In this document: positions 1 through 10,346 of the stretch, piece after piece
Layout: each line of letters opens with the position of its first letter
Position numbering within the stretch: position 1 is the stretch's first letter
Assembly: GCF_021202945.1 (NCBI RefSeq)
Contig: NZ_JAJOYR010000001.1
Coordinates: forward strand, 1,591,533 to 1,655,532
Length of the DNA: 64,000 bases
Direction of reading: 5' to 3'
Source: Stenotrophomonas sp. SY1
GTDB lineage: Bacteria; Pseudomonadota; Gammaproteobacteria; Xanthomonadales; Xanthomonadaceae
Notes under the pieces: model-generated
Seen by the model: the letters and a program-made list of their open reading frames with translations, nothing else
What the model was told of the DNA's origin: nothing
The model's database searches: none
Made by a program: the position numbers and the translations under genes

Positions 1-104
1 ACTCAGGAGCGAGATTATGCAGATCGAATTTCACCGCGTCAACACTTTTGTGAAGGTGCGGGATTGGGGAGGGGGTGGCCCGCATTTCGGATTCCGAACC
101 CCGG

Positions 105-130
105 AAACGAAAAACCCGCTTTCGCGGGTT
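105..130 (-). terminator. Intrinsic terminator of tRNA-Leu
   Basis: A 7-bp stem (AACCCGC/GCGGGTT at 113-119 and 124-130) with a TTTC loop is followed, reading the minus strand, by a T-rich run. It lies 12 bases beyond the tRNA 3' end, so it most likely ends the tRNA-Leu transcript. Bases 1-104 hold no gene I can support. Confidence 0.8.
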
Positions 131-141
131 GATTCTTGAAG

Positions 142-228
142 TGGTGCCCAGGAGAGGACTCGAACCTCCACGGAGTTGCCCCCGCTAGCACCTGAAGCTA
201 GTGCGTCTACCAATTCCGCCACCTGGGC
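142..228 (-). tRNA. tRNA-Leu, anticodon CAG
   Basis: The minus strand reads as a complete class II tRNA. The acceptor stem is GCCCAGG paired with CCTGGGC, there is a D-arm with GG, the anticodon stem CTAGC/GCTAG encloses the 7-base loop TTCAGGT with anticodon CAG, a long variable arm (GGGGGCAACTCC region) follows, and the T-arm carries GGTTCGAGTCC. The 3' CCA is encoded in the genome (TGG at 142-144 on the plus strand). The long variable arm and the anticodon both specify leucine. It decodes CUG, the dominant Leu codon in this high-GC sequence. Confidence 0.97.
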
Positions 229-242
229 ACTTCAGGCCGGCG

Positions 243-271
243 ATTCTGGCCAGCGCGGCTGACTTTGTCAA
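243..271 (-). promoter_or_regulatory. Sigma-70 promoter for tRNA-Leu
   Basis: On the minus strand a perfect -35 box TTGACA (266-271) is separated by exactly 17 bases from a -10-like CAGAAT (243-248). The inferred start lies about 7 bases further on, leaving a leader of only about 8 bases before the tRNA 5' end at 228. This also argues that the region around 265 is not coding for the divergent rnr. Confidence 0.75.
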
Positions 272-342
272 CGCCTTTTAACATTGCCCAGGTGGCTGGC
301 ATGCGCGCCGCGTACACGGTCCAGCGGGTACCATGGCGATCG

Positions 343-2793
343 ATGAAAAACAAAAAGACCACTGGGGCCGGAAAGGCCCGCAAGTCCGCCGCCGGCGCCA
401 AGCCGGACAAGGCGCCGGGCAAAGCCCGCAAATCCGCCAAGTTGCCGCCCTGGATGCCGGAGAGCATGGCCGCTCCCGCCAAGCCAGGCCGGGGCAAGCC
501 CAAGGACAACGCCGCGCCGCAGAGTTTCGTGCGTGGCCGCCGCAAGCAGGCACCCGCGCAGGCGTTCGATGATCCGTATGCCTCCCGCGAAGCCGAGCGC
601 TATGCCCAGCCCATTGCCAGCCGCGAGGCGATCCTGCAATTGCTGGAGCGTTGCGAAGGCCCGCAGAACGCTGACGAAATCGGCCGCCAGCTGGGCCTGA
701 CCGAACCGGACCGCGCCGACGCGCTGGCCAAGCGCCTGGGTGCGATGGTGCGCGACGGCCAACTGGTGCAGAACCGCCGTGGCGGCTTCGCCCCGGTGCT
801 GGCGCTGAGCTTGATTCCCGGCGTGGTGATCGCCAACCCGGAAGGCTTTGGCTTCCTGCGCCCGGACGAAGGCGGCGACGACCTGTTCCTGTCACCGTAT
901 GAAATGCGCAAGGTCATGCACGGTGACCGCGCGCTGGCCAATGTCACCGGCATCGACCGTCGTGGCCGTCGCGAGGGTGCCATCGCCCGCGTGCTGGAGC
1001 GCGGCGTCAATCGCCTGATCGGCCATTTCAGCGTGGAAGCGGGCATCAGCTACGTGGTGCCCGACGACAAGCGCATCCAGCGCAACATCCAGATTCCCGG
1101 TGACGCCACCGGTGGTGCGAAGGATGGCCAGCTGGTGGTGTGCGAACTGACCCACGCCCCGGATTCGCGACGCCCGCCGATCGGCAAGATCATCGCCGTG
1201 CTCGGCGACAAGCTGACCCCGTCGCTGGTGGTGGAAACCGCCATCCACGGCCACGAGCTGCCGTATGAATTCCCGCCGGAAGTGCTCGACGAAGCCACCG
1301 CCATCCCGATGACGGTGGAAGCGGGGATGATCGGCAAGCGCGTCGATCTGCGTTCGATGCCGCTGGTGACCATCGACGGCGAGGACGCCAAGGACTTCGA
1401 CGACGCGGTCTATTGCGAAGCCAACCACGACGGTTTCCGTCTGGTGGTGGCCATCGCCGACGTGTCCAACTACGTGCGTCCCGGCACCCCGCTGGATGAC
1501 GAGGCACAGCGCCGCGCGACCTCGGTGTACTTCCCGGGCTTCGTCGTGCCGATGCTGCCGGAGACGCTCTCCAACGGCATCTGTTCGCTGCGGCCGAAGG
1601 AAGACCGCATGTGCTTTGTCTGCGACATGCAGGTGGGGCGCGACGGGCAGGTAACCGGCTCGAAGTTCTACGAAGCGGTGATGAACTCGCACGCGCGGCT
1701 GACCTATACGCAGGTCTGGGACGCGGTGGGTGAGGACGATGCCGATGCCAAGGCCTTCATCGGCCCGCTGTTGCCGCAGATCCAGAGCCTGCACCAGCTG
1801 TACCGCATCCTGGCCAAGGCACGCGAACGCCGTGGCGCGATCGAGTTTGAATCCTCCGAAGTACGCTTCGTGCTGGACAACCGCGGTGAAGTCACCCAGG
1901 CCGGCATGATGGTGCGCAATGACGCGCACAAGCTGATCGAGGAATGCATGATCGCGGCCAACGTCGAGGCCGCGCGTTACCTGCTGTCCACGCACATCCC
2001 GGCACCGTTCCGTGTGCATGAGCGGCCGCCGGAATCCAAGTTTGTCGACCTGCTGGAGTTCCTCAAGGAATTCAAGCTGAGCCTGCCGGCTTGGAGCAAG
2101 GTGCAGCCGGGTGATTACACCAAGCTGCTGAAGAAGGTGCGCGAGCGCCCGGACGCGGCGCTGCTGGAGTCGGTGCTGCTGCGCAGCCAGTCGCTGGCGG
2201 TGTATTCGCCGGACAACAACGGCCACTTCGGTCTGGCGCTGGAAGCGTACGCGCACTTCACCTCGCCGATCCGCCGTTACCCGGACCTGCTGGTGCACCG
2301 CGCGATCAAGTACGCGCTCAGCGGCGCACCGCGCGAGAAGTACACCTACACGCCGCGTGAAATGGCGGCGCTGTCGTTGCAGTGCTCCGAGCGTGAGCGT
2401 CGTGCCGATGAGGCCGAGCGCGAGGTCGATGAGCGCTTCCGCGCGGCCTGGATGGAGAAGCACGTTGGTGGCCAGTTCGATGGTGTGATCAGCGGCGTGA
2501 CCAGCTTTGGCCTGTTCGTGGAGCTGGACGAATCCAAGGTCAACGGCCTGGTCCACGTGACCCAGCTGCCGCACGACTATTACCAGTTCGACCCGATCCG
2601 CAAGACGCTCAGCGGCGACCGCCGGGGCAATGAGTTCCGCCTGGGTGACCGGGTGCGGATTCTGGTGCTCAAGGCCAGCATGGAGGAGCGCAAGATCGAC
2701 TTCCGTCTGGTGGAGAAGGACGGCGAAGCGGGCAGTCCGCCGCCGTTGCCCGAGCGCGGCAAGCCGGCCAAGCGGGTCAAGAAGAAGTACTGA
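343..2793 (+). CDS. rnr: Ribonuclease R
   Basis: Processive 3'-to-5' exoribonuclease that degrades structured RNA. The 816-residue protein is close to E. coli RNase R. In order it has a Lys/Ala-rich tail (1-90), a winged-helix HTH_12 domain (about 94-150), cold-shock/OB domains, the RNB catalytic domain with the metal-binding DGEDAKDFDDA motif (345-355), an S1 domain (about 709-790, SGVTSFGLFVEL) and a basic C-terminus (KRVKKKY). The frame stays open upstream to a TTG at 265 and an ATG at 301. I chose ATG 343 because the upstream part overlaps the divergent tRNA promoter and resembles no RNase R. rlmB follows about 210 bases downstream, the usual rnr-rlmB pairing. Confidence 0.95.
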   Translation: MKNKKTTGAGKARKSAAGAKPDKAPGKARKSAKLPPWMPESMAAPAKPGRGKPKDNAAPQSFVRGRRKQAPAQAFDDPYASREAERYAQPIASREAILQLLERCEGPQNADEIGRQLGLTEPDRADALAKRLGAMVRDGQLVQNRRGGFAPVLALSLIPGVVIANPEGFGFLRPDEGGDDLFLSPYEMRKVMHGDRALANVTGIDRRGRREGAIARVLERGVNRLIGHFSVEAGISYVVPDDKRIQRNIQIPGDATGGAKDGQLVVCELTHAPDSRRPPIGKIIAVLGDKLTPSLVVETAIHGHELPYEFPPEVLDEATAIPMTVEAGMIGKRVDLRSMPLVTIDGEDAKDFDDAVYCEANHDGFRLVVAIADVSNYVRPGTPLDDEAQRRATSVYFPGFVVPMLPETLSNGICSLRPKEDRMCFVCDMQVGRDGQVTGSKFYEAVMNSHARLTYTQVWDAVGEDDADAKAFIGPLLPQIQSLHQLYRILAKARERRGAIEFESSEVRFVLDNRGEVTQAGMMVRNDAHKLIEECMIAANVEAARYLLSTHIPAPFRVHERPPESKFVDLLEFLKEFKLSLPAWSKVQPGDYTKLLKKVRERPDAALLESVLLRSQSLAVYSPDNNGHFGLALEAYAHFTSPIRRYPDLLVHRAIKYALSGAPREKYTYTPREMAALSLQCSERERRADEAEREVDERFRAAWMEKHVGGQFDGVISGVTSFGLFVELDESKVNGLVHVTQLPHDYYQFDPIRKTLSGDRRGNEFRLGDRVRILVLKASMEERKIDFRLVEKDGEAGSPPPLPERGKPAKRVKKKY

Positions 2794-2798
2794 TGGGC

Positions 2799-2830
2799 GA
2801 GGAGTGAGTGGGGAGGAGTGAGGAGTGAGT
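2799..2830. repeat. GAGGAGTGAGT short tandem repeat
   Basis: Two to three imperfect copies of GAGGAGTGAGT lie just after the rnr stop codon. The inverse, CACTCACTCC, occurs at 2929-2938, so the rnr-rlmB gap could fold into a long hairpin. Function unknown; it may simply be repeat debris. Confidence 0.5.
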
Positions 2831-3004
2831 AAGGGCCGCCGCGCTTGACGAGATGCGGTGGTTTTCGCTCCTGCATACCCTTTGCGCCAGGGGCATCGGC
2901 TTACCGTACGCTGCGTTGGCCTTGCTTCCACTCACTCCTTTTTCCTCTTCACTCGTCCCTCGGTAGTACCATTGCCACCCCCCGTTTTTCCCCATGTGAC
3001 GCCC

Positions 3005-3748
3005 ATGAGCAAGCAGAACCAGTGGATCGTCGGCGTCAATGCCGTGGCTTCTTCGATCGAGAAGGACCCGGAGAACGTTCGCGAAGTGTTGATCGAGGCC
3101 GGTGCCAAGAACCCGCGCCTGGTCGAAATTGAAGAAGAAGCCCTGCGCAAGGGCATCGACGTGCGCAAGGTCAACGCGCAGGCGCTGGGCGGCGTGGCCG
3201 GCCAGGTGCGCCACCAGGGCGTGGTCGCGCGTTATGCCGCGCCCAAGCTGTGGGAAGAGAGCGAACTGCAGGGCCTGATCGAAGCGGCCGAAGGCAAGGC
3301 ACTGGTGCTGGTGCTGGACGAGGTGCAGGACCCGCACAATCTGGGCGCCTGCCTGCGCAGTGCCGCCGCCGCCGGCGTTACCGCCGTGGTGATCCCCAAG
3401 GACAAGAGCGCGCCGGTCAACGCCACCGTGCGCAAGGTCAGCGCCGGCGCAGCCGACAGCATTCCGGTGGTGTCGGTGACCAACCTGGTCCGCTGCATCA
3501 AGGACATGCAGAAGCTGGGTGTGTGGGTGTACGGCCTGGCCGGTGAATCGGATACGACCATCCACAAGCTCGACCTGCGCGGCAACGTGGCGCTGGTGAT
3601 GGGCGGTGAAGCCGATGGCATGCGCCGCCTGACCCGCGAAACCTGCGACCAGCTGGTGCGTATCCCGATGCCGGGTGACATCGAGAGCCTCAACGTTTCC
3701 GTCGCCACCGGCGTGGCCCTGTTCGAAGCCGTCCGCCAACGCCTGTAA
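3005..3748 (+). CDS. rlmB: 23S rRNA (guanosine-2'-O)-methyltransferase RlmB
   Basis: SPOUT methyltransferase that 2'-O-methylates G2251 (E. coli numbering) in the peptidyl-transferase P loop. Starting at ATG 3005 gives 247 residues, against 243 in E. coli. The N-terminal substrate-binding domain begins QWIVGVNAV. The SPOUT motifs are intact: LDEVQDPHNLGACLRSA (from about residue 103), VMGGEADGMRRLT (about 198) and IPMPGDIESLNVSVATGVAL (about 220), the last forming part of the knotted SAM site. The frame extends upstream to 2858, but that stretch is repeat sequence and was excluded. The next gene starts 10 bases after the stop. Confidence 0.95.
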   Translation: MSKQNQWIVGVNAVASSIEKDPENVREVLIEAGAKNPRLVEIEEEALRKGIDVRKVNAQALGGVAGQVRHQGVVARYAAPKLWEESELQGLIEAAEGKALVLVLDEVQDPHNLGACLRSAAAAGVTAVVIPKDKSAPVNATVRKVSAGAADSIPVVSVTNLVRCIKDMQKLGVWVYGLAGESDTTIHKLDLRGNVALVMGGEADGMRRLTRETCDQLVRIPMPGDIESLNVSVATGVALFEAVRQRL

Positions 3749-3758
3749 AGGAATCTGC

Positions 3759-4946
3759 ATGCTCCACGCGCCGCATCGTCTTTCCCTTCGACTGACAGCG
3801 GCGTTGCTGGGGCTGTGCGCCCTGGCGGCTTCCGCACAGGAAGCGCCACGTGCCCGCGCCCGTGATCTGGGCGTGGCGCCCGGAATCTTCGCGCCGGGCC
3901 AATACAACGCGATCACCGATGTGCCCGGCGTACGCGTGGGCCAGGTGACGCTGATCGAAGGTGACACGGTGCGTACCGGCGTCACCGCGATCCTGCCGCA
4001 TGCCGGCAATGTCTATCGCTCGCGGGTGCCGGCGGCGCTGCATGTGGGCAACGGCTTCGGCAAGTTCATCGGCAGCACCCAGGTCAACGAACTGGGCGAG
4101 CTGGAAACCCCGATCCTGCTGACCTGCACGCTGTGCGTGTGGAAGGCCGCCGACGCCATGGCCGAGTGGATGCTGGCCAAGCCGGACATGCAGCAGGTGC
4201 GTTCACTGAATGTCGTGGTCGGCGAGACCAACGATGGCGGACTCAATGACATTCGCGCCAGGCCGATCACGGCCGAGGCAGTGCGGAATGCGCTGGAAAG
4301 CGCCAAGAGCGGGCCGGTGCAGGAAGGCAGCGTGGGTGCCGGCACGGGGACCGTGGCATTCGGCTGGAAGGGCGGGATTGGCACTTCTTCGCGCAAGCTG
4401 CCGGACAGCCTGGGCGGCTGGACGGTGGGCGTGCTGGTACAGGCCAACTACGGCGGCGTGTTGCAGGTGGAGGGCGCGCCGGTCGGACGGGAGCTGGATC
4501 GTTACGCGTTCCAGAACGCGGTGGCGATGCAGGGTGATAGGCGAGGTCTGGCTGATGACCGCGGCGATGGTTCGGTGATTATCGTCATTGCCACCGATGC
4601 GCCGTTGTCGGATCGCAATCTGAAGCGATTGGCTTCGCGCGGAATGATGGGGCTGGGACGGACCGGCAGTTCCGCGTCCAACGGCAGCGGTGATTACGTG
4701 CTGGCGTTTTCAACGGCCGAGTCGGTGCGCCGCGCGTTCGATGCACAGCGGTTGCAGACCGCCGAACTGGCCAATGAATCGATGAGTGCGGTATTCCAGG
4801 CCAGCGTGGATGCGGTGGAAGAATCGCTCTACAACGCCTTGTTCATGGCGACCACGATCAAAGGCAATGGTCAGACGGTGGAGGCGATTCCGTTGGATCG
4901 GGTGCGCGAGGTGTTGCGGACGCATGGGCTCGCGCCGAAGCAGTAG
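3759..4946 (+). CDS. Secreted P1/S58-family peptidase (DmpA/BapA-like)
   Basis: A 395-residue protein with a clear Sec signal peptide (LRLTAALLGLCALAASA, cleavage before QEAPR), so periplasmic or secreted. The mature part matches the self-cleaving N-terminal nucleophile aminopeptidases of MEROPS S58: it opens with DLGVAPGIFAPGQYNAITDVPGVRVG and has GSVGAGTG, GWKGGIGTSSR and the C-terminal NALFMATTIKGNGQTVEAIPL. Family members release N-terminal D-, small L- or beta-amino acids; the substrate here cannot be read from sequence. I cannot place the self-cleavage nucleophile with certainty. An AAAGGA ribosome site lies about 6 bases before ATG 3759. Confidence 0.88.
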   Translation: MLHAPHRLSLRLTAALLGLCALAASAQEAPRARARDLGVAPGIFAPGQYNAITDVPGVRVGQVTLIEGDTVRTGVTAILPHAGNVYRSRVPAALHVGNGFGKFIGSTQVNELGELETPILLTCTLCVWKAADAMAEWMLAKPDMQQVRSLNVVVGETNDGGLNDIRARPITAEAVRNALESAKSGPVQEGSVGAGTGTVAFGWKGGIGTSSRKLPDSLGGWTVGVLVQANYGGVLQVEGAPVGRELDRYAFQNAVAMQGDRRGLADDRGDGSVIIVIATDAPLSDRNLKRLASRGMMGLGRTGSSASNGSGDYVLAFSTAESVRRAFDAQRLQTAELANESMSAVFQASVDAVEESLYNALFMATTIKGNGQTVEAIPLDRVREVLRTHGLAPKQ

Positions 4947-5416
4947 GCCCGCACCCAGGCTGGGATGAAGACGTAGGTTGGGATGAATTACAGCGAAATC
5001 CCAGCAGACTCAAGCAATGCCTGATTCCTCCCTTCTCCCGCGCGCGGGAGAAGGTGCCCGAAGGGCGGATGAGGGGGCTTCTGCTCTGCTTGCTTCAAGA
5101 GCGGCCCTCACCCCAACCCCCGCTCCGCGCTCCGGCCCTCGCGATGGCGCAAGGGCGTTCGATGAGCAGCGAACCTGCGGTTCCCAAGCTGCTCACCTCA
5201 CCCCGCAGGCGGGAGAGGGGCCTTGATCGCGAGTGGTGATGCTGGACTGCTCGCAGGTTGAAGCGATGGATGGCGCAGTGCCTTCTCCCGCTTGCGGGGG
5301 AAGGTGGTGCGAAGCACCGGATGGGGGGCTTTGGGCATTTCCTGCCAGAAGCTGGCCCTCACCCCAACCCCTCTCCCGTATACGGGAGAGGGCTTCAAGC
5401 AGCATCACTGCGTCTG
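4947..5416. repeat. Intergenic block of palindromic repeats
   Basis: No gene seen. The gap starts with GTAGGTTGGGATGAATTACAGCGAAATCCCA-type sequence (4974-5003). It then has alternating copies of two hairpin elements. Type A (5031-5090 and 5281-5330) is CCTTCTCCCG...CGGGAGAAGG followed by a GGCGGATGAGGG-like tail. Type B (best at 5356-5394) is CCCTCACCCCAACCCCTCTCCCG...CGGGAGAGGG. The convergent genes on either side probably use these hairpins as terminators. Confidence 0.75.
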
Positions 5417-6856
5417 TTACGCCCCACCGCCCAACGCCTTGTACAGCGTCACATCGTTGACCAGCTGGCTGCGCTTGACCTGCGCCAGCGACAACTCGGA
5501 ACTGCGACGGGTCTGCTCGGCTTCCAGCCAGGTGCGCAGGTCGGTGGCGCCGGCGCGATAGCGCACTTCATACAGGCGTGCGATCTCCACCGCTTCGTCA
5601 TACGAAGCCTGCGCCGCCGCGACCTGCTCGGCCAATCGGGTGCGTGCCGACAGTGCGTTGTCCACTTCCGACAGTGCGGTGTACAGCGTCCTGCGGAAAT
5701 CATTGGCGGCGATCTGATAGGACAGGTCGGCCGAATCGATGTCCAGTTGCATCTGCCGGAACTTGAGGAACGGCAAACTCAGGCCGGCGCCCAGCGTCGC
5801 CACCGGGTTGGTCAATACATCGCCCAACGAGGAACTGGCGCTGCCCAGCGAACCGCTCAAGCTCAGACTCGGGTAGTAGCTGGTGGCGGTGACCTTGATG
5901 CTGGCCAGTGACTGGCGCAGGCGCAATTCGGCCGCGCGCAGGTCCGGGCGGCGTGCCAGCAGTTCGGCCGGCAGGCCTTCGCCGATGTCAGGGCTGTGGG
6001 CGACATCCAGGTTCTGCGGCTCGTCCGCCTGCGGCCACGGTTGGCCGTCGAGCAGCACGGTCAACGCGTTGCGGGTTTCCACCCGTTGCTGTTCCAGCTG
6101 GGCCTGCGCGGCGCGTTGGCTTTCGATGTTCTGTTGCGCCTGGCGCACCTCCAGCCGCGAGACCGCGCCGGCCTTGAACTGGCTTTGCACCAGCGCGGCG
6201 GTGCGTTCCAACCGGTCCAGGTTGGCCTGGCCGGTGGCGATGGCCTGGTTGAGGTAGCCCAGCTGCCAGTACAGCTCGCAGCTCTGGCCGATCAGGCTCA
6301 ACACGGTGTTCTGCAGATCCTGCGCGGTGGCCTGCGCTTCCCAGCGGGTGATGTCGCGTTGGCCGCGCAGCTTGCCCCACAGGTCCAACTCCCAGCCCAG
6401 CGACACGCTGGCACTGTGATTGCGTGACCAGTCGTCGCTGCTGTCGGTGCTGCGGCTGCCGCTGGCATTGACCGAGCCGGAAGCCTGCGGCCACAGATCC
6501 AGGCCGGCCAGGCCGGCCTGTACGCGGGCACGTTCGAGTTTCAATCCGGCCGAGGCCATGTCGGTGTTGCGGTCGAGCACGTTTTCGATCAACCGATCCA
6601 GGCGCGGGTCGGCAAAGCCCTGCCACCACGCATCGGCACGCACATCGGCCGGAGGTGCGGTGAGGTCGCGTTCGATCGCCTGCACCGGGGCATTGGCCAC
6701 GGCATCGCCACGGCCGTACTGCGCGGCGACCGGCAGGTTGGCGGCCGGGTCGGCGCTGGGCGTGGTGGCGCAGCCGGCCAGCAGCGCCGTCAGCGCGGTG
6801 GAAAGCAGCAAGGGGCGAAGCATCGGGACGGAAGTGCGGGTCATGGTCATCTTCAT
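5417..6856 (-). CDS. macC: Outer-membrane efflux lipoprotein of the MacABC pump
   Basis: TolC/NodT-family outer-membrane channel, 479 residues. It has a lipoprotein signal with lipobox LAGC (Cys29) and the two repeated OEP domains, seen in [20 protein letters not shown] and later [38 protein letters not shown]. It would form the trimeric outer-membrane tunnel for the macrolide and lipopeptide exporter encoded just upstream. ATG 6856 overlaps the macB stop (ATGA), implying translational coupling. ATGs at 6850 and 6844 are alternative starts. It corresponds to MacC in the macABC arrangement known in Stenotrophomonas maltophilia. Confidence 0.9.
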   Translation of the reverse strand: MKMTMTRTSVPMLRPLLLSTALTALLAGCATTPSADPAANLPVAAQYGRGDAVANAPVQAIERDLTAPPADVRADAWWQGFADPRLDRLIENVLDRNTDMASAGLKLERARVQAGLAGLDLWPQASGSVNASGSRSTDSSDDWSRNHSASVSLGWELDLWGKLRGQRDITRWEAQATAQDLQNTVLSLIGQSCELYWQLGYLNQAIATGQANLDRLERTAALVQSQFKAGAVSRLEVRQAQQNIESQRAAQAQLEQQRVETRNALTVLLDGQPWPQADEPQNLDVAHSPDIGEGLPAELLARRPDLRAAELRLRQSLASIKVTATSYYPSLSLSGSLGSASSSLGDVLTNPVATLGAGLSLPFLKFRQMQLDIDSADLSYQIAANDFRRTLYTALSEVDNALSARTRLAEQVAAAQASYDEAVEIARLYEVRYRAGATDLRTWLEAEQTRRSSELSLAQVKRSQLVNDVTLYKALGGGA

Positions 6857-8805
6857 TCGCGGGCCAATGCCTCCACCGGGTCGAGCTGGGCGGCATTGCG
6901 GGCCGGCAGGAAGCCGAACGCCACGCCGATCAGGGTCGAGCAGGCGAAGGCGGCAACAATCGAGCCGGTGGAGAACAACAGGGTGAAGCTGGCGCCGAAG
7001 GTCTTGAACGCCCAGCCGATGGACAACGCCAGCACGATGCCGAGGATGCCGCCGAGCAGGCACACCAGCACCGCTTCGATCAGGAACTGCTGGCGGATGT
7101 CGCTTTGCCGCGCACCGACGGCCATGCGCACGCCGATCTCGCGGGTACGCTCGGTCACCGACACCAGCATGATGTTCATCACGCCGATGCCGCCGACCAC
7201 CAGCGCGATCGCGGCGATCGCACCGATCAGCAGGGTCATGGTCTTGGTGGTGGACTCGATGGTTTCGCGGATTTCAGCGGTGTTGCTGAGGAAGAAATCC
7301 TCGGTGCCATGGCGCAGCGTCAACAGCTTGGTGATGGCCGATTGCGCGGCATCCATCGGCGTGTCGTCCTTGACCCGCACGGTGATGCCGTTGATGTAGC
7401 TCTGCCCGAGCATGCGCGACATCACCGTGGTGTAGGGCGCCCAGACGTTGAGGTTGGTGCTGCCGCCAAAGCCCATCGACTGGCGCTTGGCGATGCCGAT
7501 CACGCGCGCGGGTACGTTGCCGAGCAGCACCACCTTGCCCAGTGGGTCGTCGCTGCCGAACAGCTGGGTCTGGGTGTTCTCATCAATCACCACCACCTGC
7601 GCCAAACCCTTCACTTCGCTTTCGTCGAAGTAACGGCCGGAGATCAGGGTCATGCCCTTGACCCGGAAGTACTGCTCGCCAATGCCACTGACCTGCGCCG
7701 ATGCCGCCTTGTTGGCCACACGTGCGGTCACCGAGCTGGATACGCTGGGTGTGGCGCTGTCGATGTAACTCTGCGTGGCCAGTGCATCGGCATCGGTGGC
7801 CTTGAGCGTCTGCACGCGGCCCGAGCGCATGTCGCCGAAACCCTTGCCCGGGTACACGTCGATGGTGTTGGTGCCCAATGCGGAGATGTTCTTCAGGATC
7901 TCCTGCTGTGAACCATTGCCCATCGCCACCACCGATACCACCGAGGCGATGCCGATGATGATGCCGAGCATGGTCAGGAAGGTGCGCAGGCGGTGTGCGT
8001 TCATCGCCAGCAGCGCCATGCGGAATGCTTCAAGGAAACGGTCGCGCGCTGCCTGGAACGCACTGCCGCCGGTCTTCACCGGTGCCGGTCGCTCCTGTTT
8101 GGTCAGCGCCGGCACCTTGTCGTTGCGGCGGTCGGCGATGATCTCGCCGTCGCGGATCTCGATGATGCGTTGCGCGTGTTCGGCCACGTGCATGTCGTGG
8201 GTGACGATGATGATGGTGTGGCCTTCGGCATGCAGCTCGCCGAGGATGTTCATCACTTCCTCGCCCGAGGCACTGTCCAACGCACCGGAGGGTTCGTCGG
8301 CCAGGATCACCTCGCCACCGTTCATCAGCGCACGTGCGATCGACACACGCTGCTGCTGGCCACCGGACAACTGGCCGGGCTTGTGACCCATGCGGTCGGA
8401 TAGCCCCAGCCGCGCCAGCAGCGCTTCGGCACGGGTGCGGCGGGCATCGGATGGCGTGCCGGCGTAGATGGCCGGCACTTCCACATTGCCGCGCGCATCC
8501 AGATCACCAAGCAGGTGGTAACGCTGGAAGATGAAACCGAAGTGCTCGCGGCGCAGCTGCGCCAGTTCGTCCGGCTGCATCTGCCCGGCTTCGCGGCCGG
8601 CTACCTTGTAGGAGCCAATGGTGGGGCGGTCCAGGCAGCCAAGGATGTTCATCAGCGTCGACTTGCCCGAGCCGGACTGGCCGACGATGGCGACCATCTC
8701 GCCGGCATGGATGTCGAGGTTGACGTCCTTCAGCACGGCGATGGTTTCTTCGCCGGCCGGAAACTCGCGACGCAGTTCGCGCAGTTGCAGCAGCGGTTGG
8801 CTCAT
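6853..8805 (-). CDS. macB: MacB macrolide export ATP-binding/permease protein
   Basis: ABC half-transporter that acts as a homodimer with MacA and an outer-membrane channel, driving substrates from the periplasm out by mechanotransmission. At 650 residues it matches E. coli MacB. The N-terminal ATPase has Walker [10 protein letters not shown], signature [15 protein letters not shown], Walker [13 protein letters not shown] and the THD switch. After a linker comes TM1 ([22 protein letters not shown]), a large periplasmic domain of about 220 residues, and three C-terminal helices. The start overlaps the macA stop by 4 bases and the stop overlaps macC by 4 bases, so this is one operon. Confidence 0.95.
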   Translation of the reverse strand: MSQPLLQLRELRREFPAGEETIAVLKDVNLDIHAGEMVAIVGQSGSGKSTLMNILGCLDRPTIGSYKVAGREAGQMQPDELAQLRREHFGFIFQRYHLLGDLDARGNVEVPAIYAGTPSDARRTRAEALLARLGLSDRMGHKPGQLSGGQQQRVSIARALMNGGEVILADEPSGALDSASGEEVMNILGELHAEGHTIIIVTHDMHVAEHAQRIIEIRDGEIIADRRNDKVPALTKQERPAPVKTGGSAFQAARDRFLEAFRMALLAMNAHRLRTFLTMLGIIIGIASVVSVVAMGNGSQQEILKNISALGTNTIDVYPGKGFGDMRSGRVQTLKATDADALATQSYIDSATPSVSSSVTARVANKAASAQVSGIGEQYFRVKGMTLISGRYFDESEVKGLAQVVVIDENTQTQLFGSDDPLGKVVLLGNVPARVIGIAKRQSMGFGGSTNLNVWAPYTTVMSRMLGQSYINGITVRVKDDTPMDAAQSAITKLLTLRHGTEDFFLSNTAEIRETIESTTKTMTLLIGAIAAIALVVGGIGVMNIMLVSVTERTREIGVRMAVGARQSDIRQQFLIEAVLVCLLGGILGIVLALSIGWAFKTFGASFTLLFSTGSIVAAFACSTLIGVAFGFLPARNAAQLDPVEALARE

Positions 8806-10142
8806 CGACGCGGCCCACCCATCATCGGTGCCATGGGGCTGCGCTGGTTGCCGCGTGCGTTGACCTTGTCGGCGGCGCTGACTTCGCCTACCACCACCAG
8901 TTCGCCTTCGCTCAGGCCTTCCAGCACTTCAACGTTGGAACCATTGTTCAGGCCAACCTTGATCCGGCGCGGCTCCGGCTGCCCGTCCTGGCCGACCACG
9001 CGCACCATGTAGCTGTTGCTCTTGGCCAGTTCGGCGGCATCGGGCTGACGGCGCTGCTGGCGTTGACCCTCCTGCTTGCTGCGCGCCGCACGTGCTTCGC
9101 CATTGCCGTTGCTGGCACCGGGGCCACGGCCTTCGGGCACCTTCGGGCCAAGTGCGACGGTGGGAATCAGCAACGCATCCTTGGCCTGGGCCAGCAGCAC
9201 CGAAACCTGCGCGGTCATGTCGATGCGCAGCGTGCCGTCCGGGTTCTCCACGTCAAACAGCGCGTTGTAGTACACCGCCGTGCTGGAGCTGGACGAGGAC
9301 GAACTGCTGGAGCTGGTGGTGTCGGTGCTGATCGAGGCCGGCGCCGGGTTCACCGTGCGCAGCTTGGCCTGGTACTTGTGGTCCGGGTTGCCGAGGATGG
9401 TGAAGTACACCGGCATGTCCGGTTTGACCTTGACCACGTCGGCTTCGGAAATCTCGGCGTTGACCGTGACCAGGTCCAGGCGCGCCAGTTTGACGATGGT
9501 CGGCGCCGACTGGTTGGCGTTCACGGTGCGGCCTTCTTCGGCCACCACCGCCACCACGGTGCCATCGATGGGCGCGGTGATGCGGGTATAGCCGAGGTTG
9601 GCCTGGGCGGTGCCCAGTTCGGTTTCGCGCTGGCGGATCTGCGCATCCAACGCGCGGATCTGCGCGCGGGTGCTGTCCAGGTTGGCTTCTGCCGATTCGT
9701 ACTCCGCACGCGAAGTGGCTTCGGCGGCCAGCATTTCCTTCTGCCGGGCGAAGGCCAGTTCCGATTCCTTCAGCGAGGCGGTCTGCACGGCGCGCTGGGC
9801 GCGGATGTTCTCCAGCGCGGCTTCGGCATTCTTCAGGCTGTTCTGCTGGGTCACCGAATCGATCTCGGCAATCAGGTCGCCCTGCTTGACCACATCGCCC
9901 AGCTGCACCTTCAGCACCTTGATCTGGCCCGATGCCTGCGCACCGACGCTGACCAGCTTGTAGGCATCGATCACGCCGGTGGCATCGACGGTCTGTTCCA
10001 GGTCACCGCGGGTGACCGGCGAGGTGGCCATCGACGGTGCGGCGGGTTTGCGCATGGCCCAGGCGGCGCCTGCTGCGATCAGTACGGCGATGGCGGTGGC
10101 AAGCAGGATGCGATTGCGACGGGAAGAGGGCAGCAGCTTCAC
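8802..10142 (-). CDS. macA: MacA periplasmic adaptor subunit
   Basis: Membrane-fusion (HlyD/RND-type) protein that bridges MacB and the outer-membrane channel and stimulates MacB ATPase. It has an N-terminal membrane anchor ([21 protein letters not shown]), a split lipoyl domain ([24 protein letters not shown] and [20 protein letters not shown]), an alpha-helical hairpin between them, and beta-barrel domains with a Ser run in the middle ([17 protein letters not shown]). I chose GTG 10142 because [14 protein letters not shown] aligns in position with E. coli MacA. An ATG at 10268 is in frame but would place the start inside the GATACATG operator repeats. Confidence 0.9.
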   Translation of the reverse strand: MKLLPSSRRNRILLATAIAVLIAAGAAWAMRKPAAPSMATSPVTRGDLEQTVDATGVIDAYKLVSVGAQASGQIKVLKVQLGDVVKQGDLIAEIDSVTQQNSLKNAEAALENIRAQRAVQTASLKESELAFARQKEMLAAEATSRAEYESAEANLDSTRAQIRALDAQIRQRETELGTAQANLGYTRITAPIDGTVVAVVAEEGRTVNANQSAPTIVKLARLDLVTVNAEISEADVVKVKPDMPVYFTILGNPDHKYQAKLRTVNPAPASISTDTTSSSSSSSSSSSTAVYYNALFDVENPDGTLRIDMTAQVSVLLAQAKDALLIPTVALGPKVPEGRGPGASNGNGEARAARSKQEGQRQQRRQPDAAELAKSNSYMVRVVGQDGQPEPRRIKVGLNNGSNVEVLEGLSEGELVVVGEVSAADKVNARGNQRSPMAPMMGGPRR

Positions 10143-10265
10143 GGGGGGCGGGTACTCAGAGCGGGCCGCACGTCGCGGCGTCCATGCCAGTGTGGCCAGC
10201 GGGTGATGGCGGCTCAATGCTCGTTGTGTGTCGGTTTGTGTCCGCTCGACGAGGCCGTGTGTCGC

Positions 10266-10304
10266 CATGTATCGGTCGTCGTGGTTGATACATGGCGATA
10301 CATG
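10266..10304. promoter_or_regulatory. GATACATG repeats, putative response-regulator operator
   Basis: GATACATG occurs twice in direct orientation with a 10-base period (10287-10294, 10297-10304) and once inverted (CATGTATC, 10266-10273). Tandem half-sites about one helical turn apart are typical of OmpR/PhoB-type winged-helix regulators. The site sits in the shared promoter region between macABC and the response-regulator gene, so self-regulation plus control of macABC is the natural inference. A near-identical tandem lies at 17213-17232. Confidence 0.6.
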
Positions 10305-10346
10305 CGCGATCACGCATGTTCATCCGCTAGCATGGATCATGGCGCC

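Noticed and set aside
892..2931. Long open frame of 679 codons on the minus strand opposite rnr
   Set aside because: It is exactly antisense to the RNase R gene, in the frame that stays open by codon bias in high-GC DNA. The translation is His/Gln/Val-rich without any domain.
9063..10346. Long plus-strand open frame leading into the response regulator
   Set aside because: The upstream 420 codons are antisense to macA. Only the part from 10347 carries receiver and winged-helix sequence, so it is not a fusion protein.
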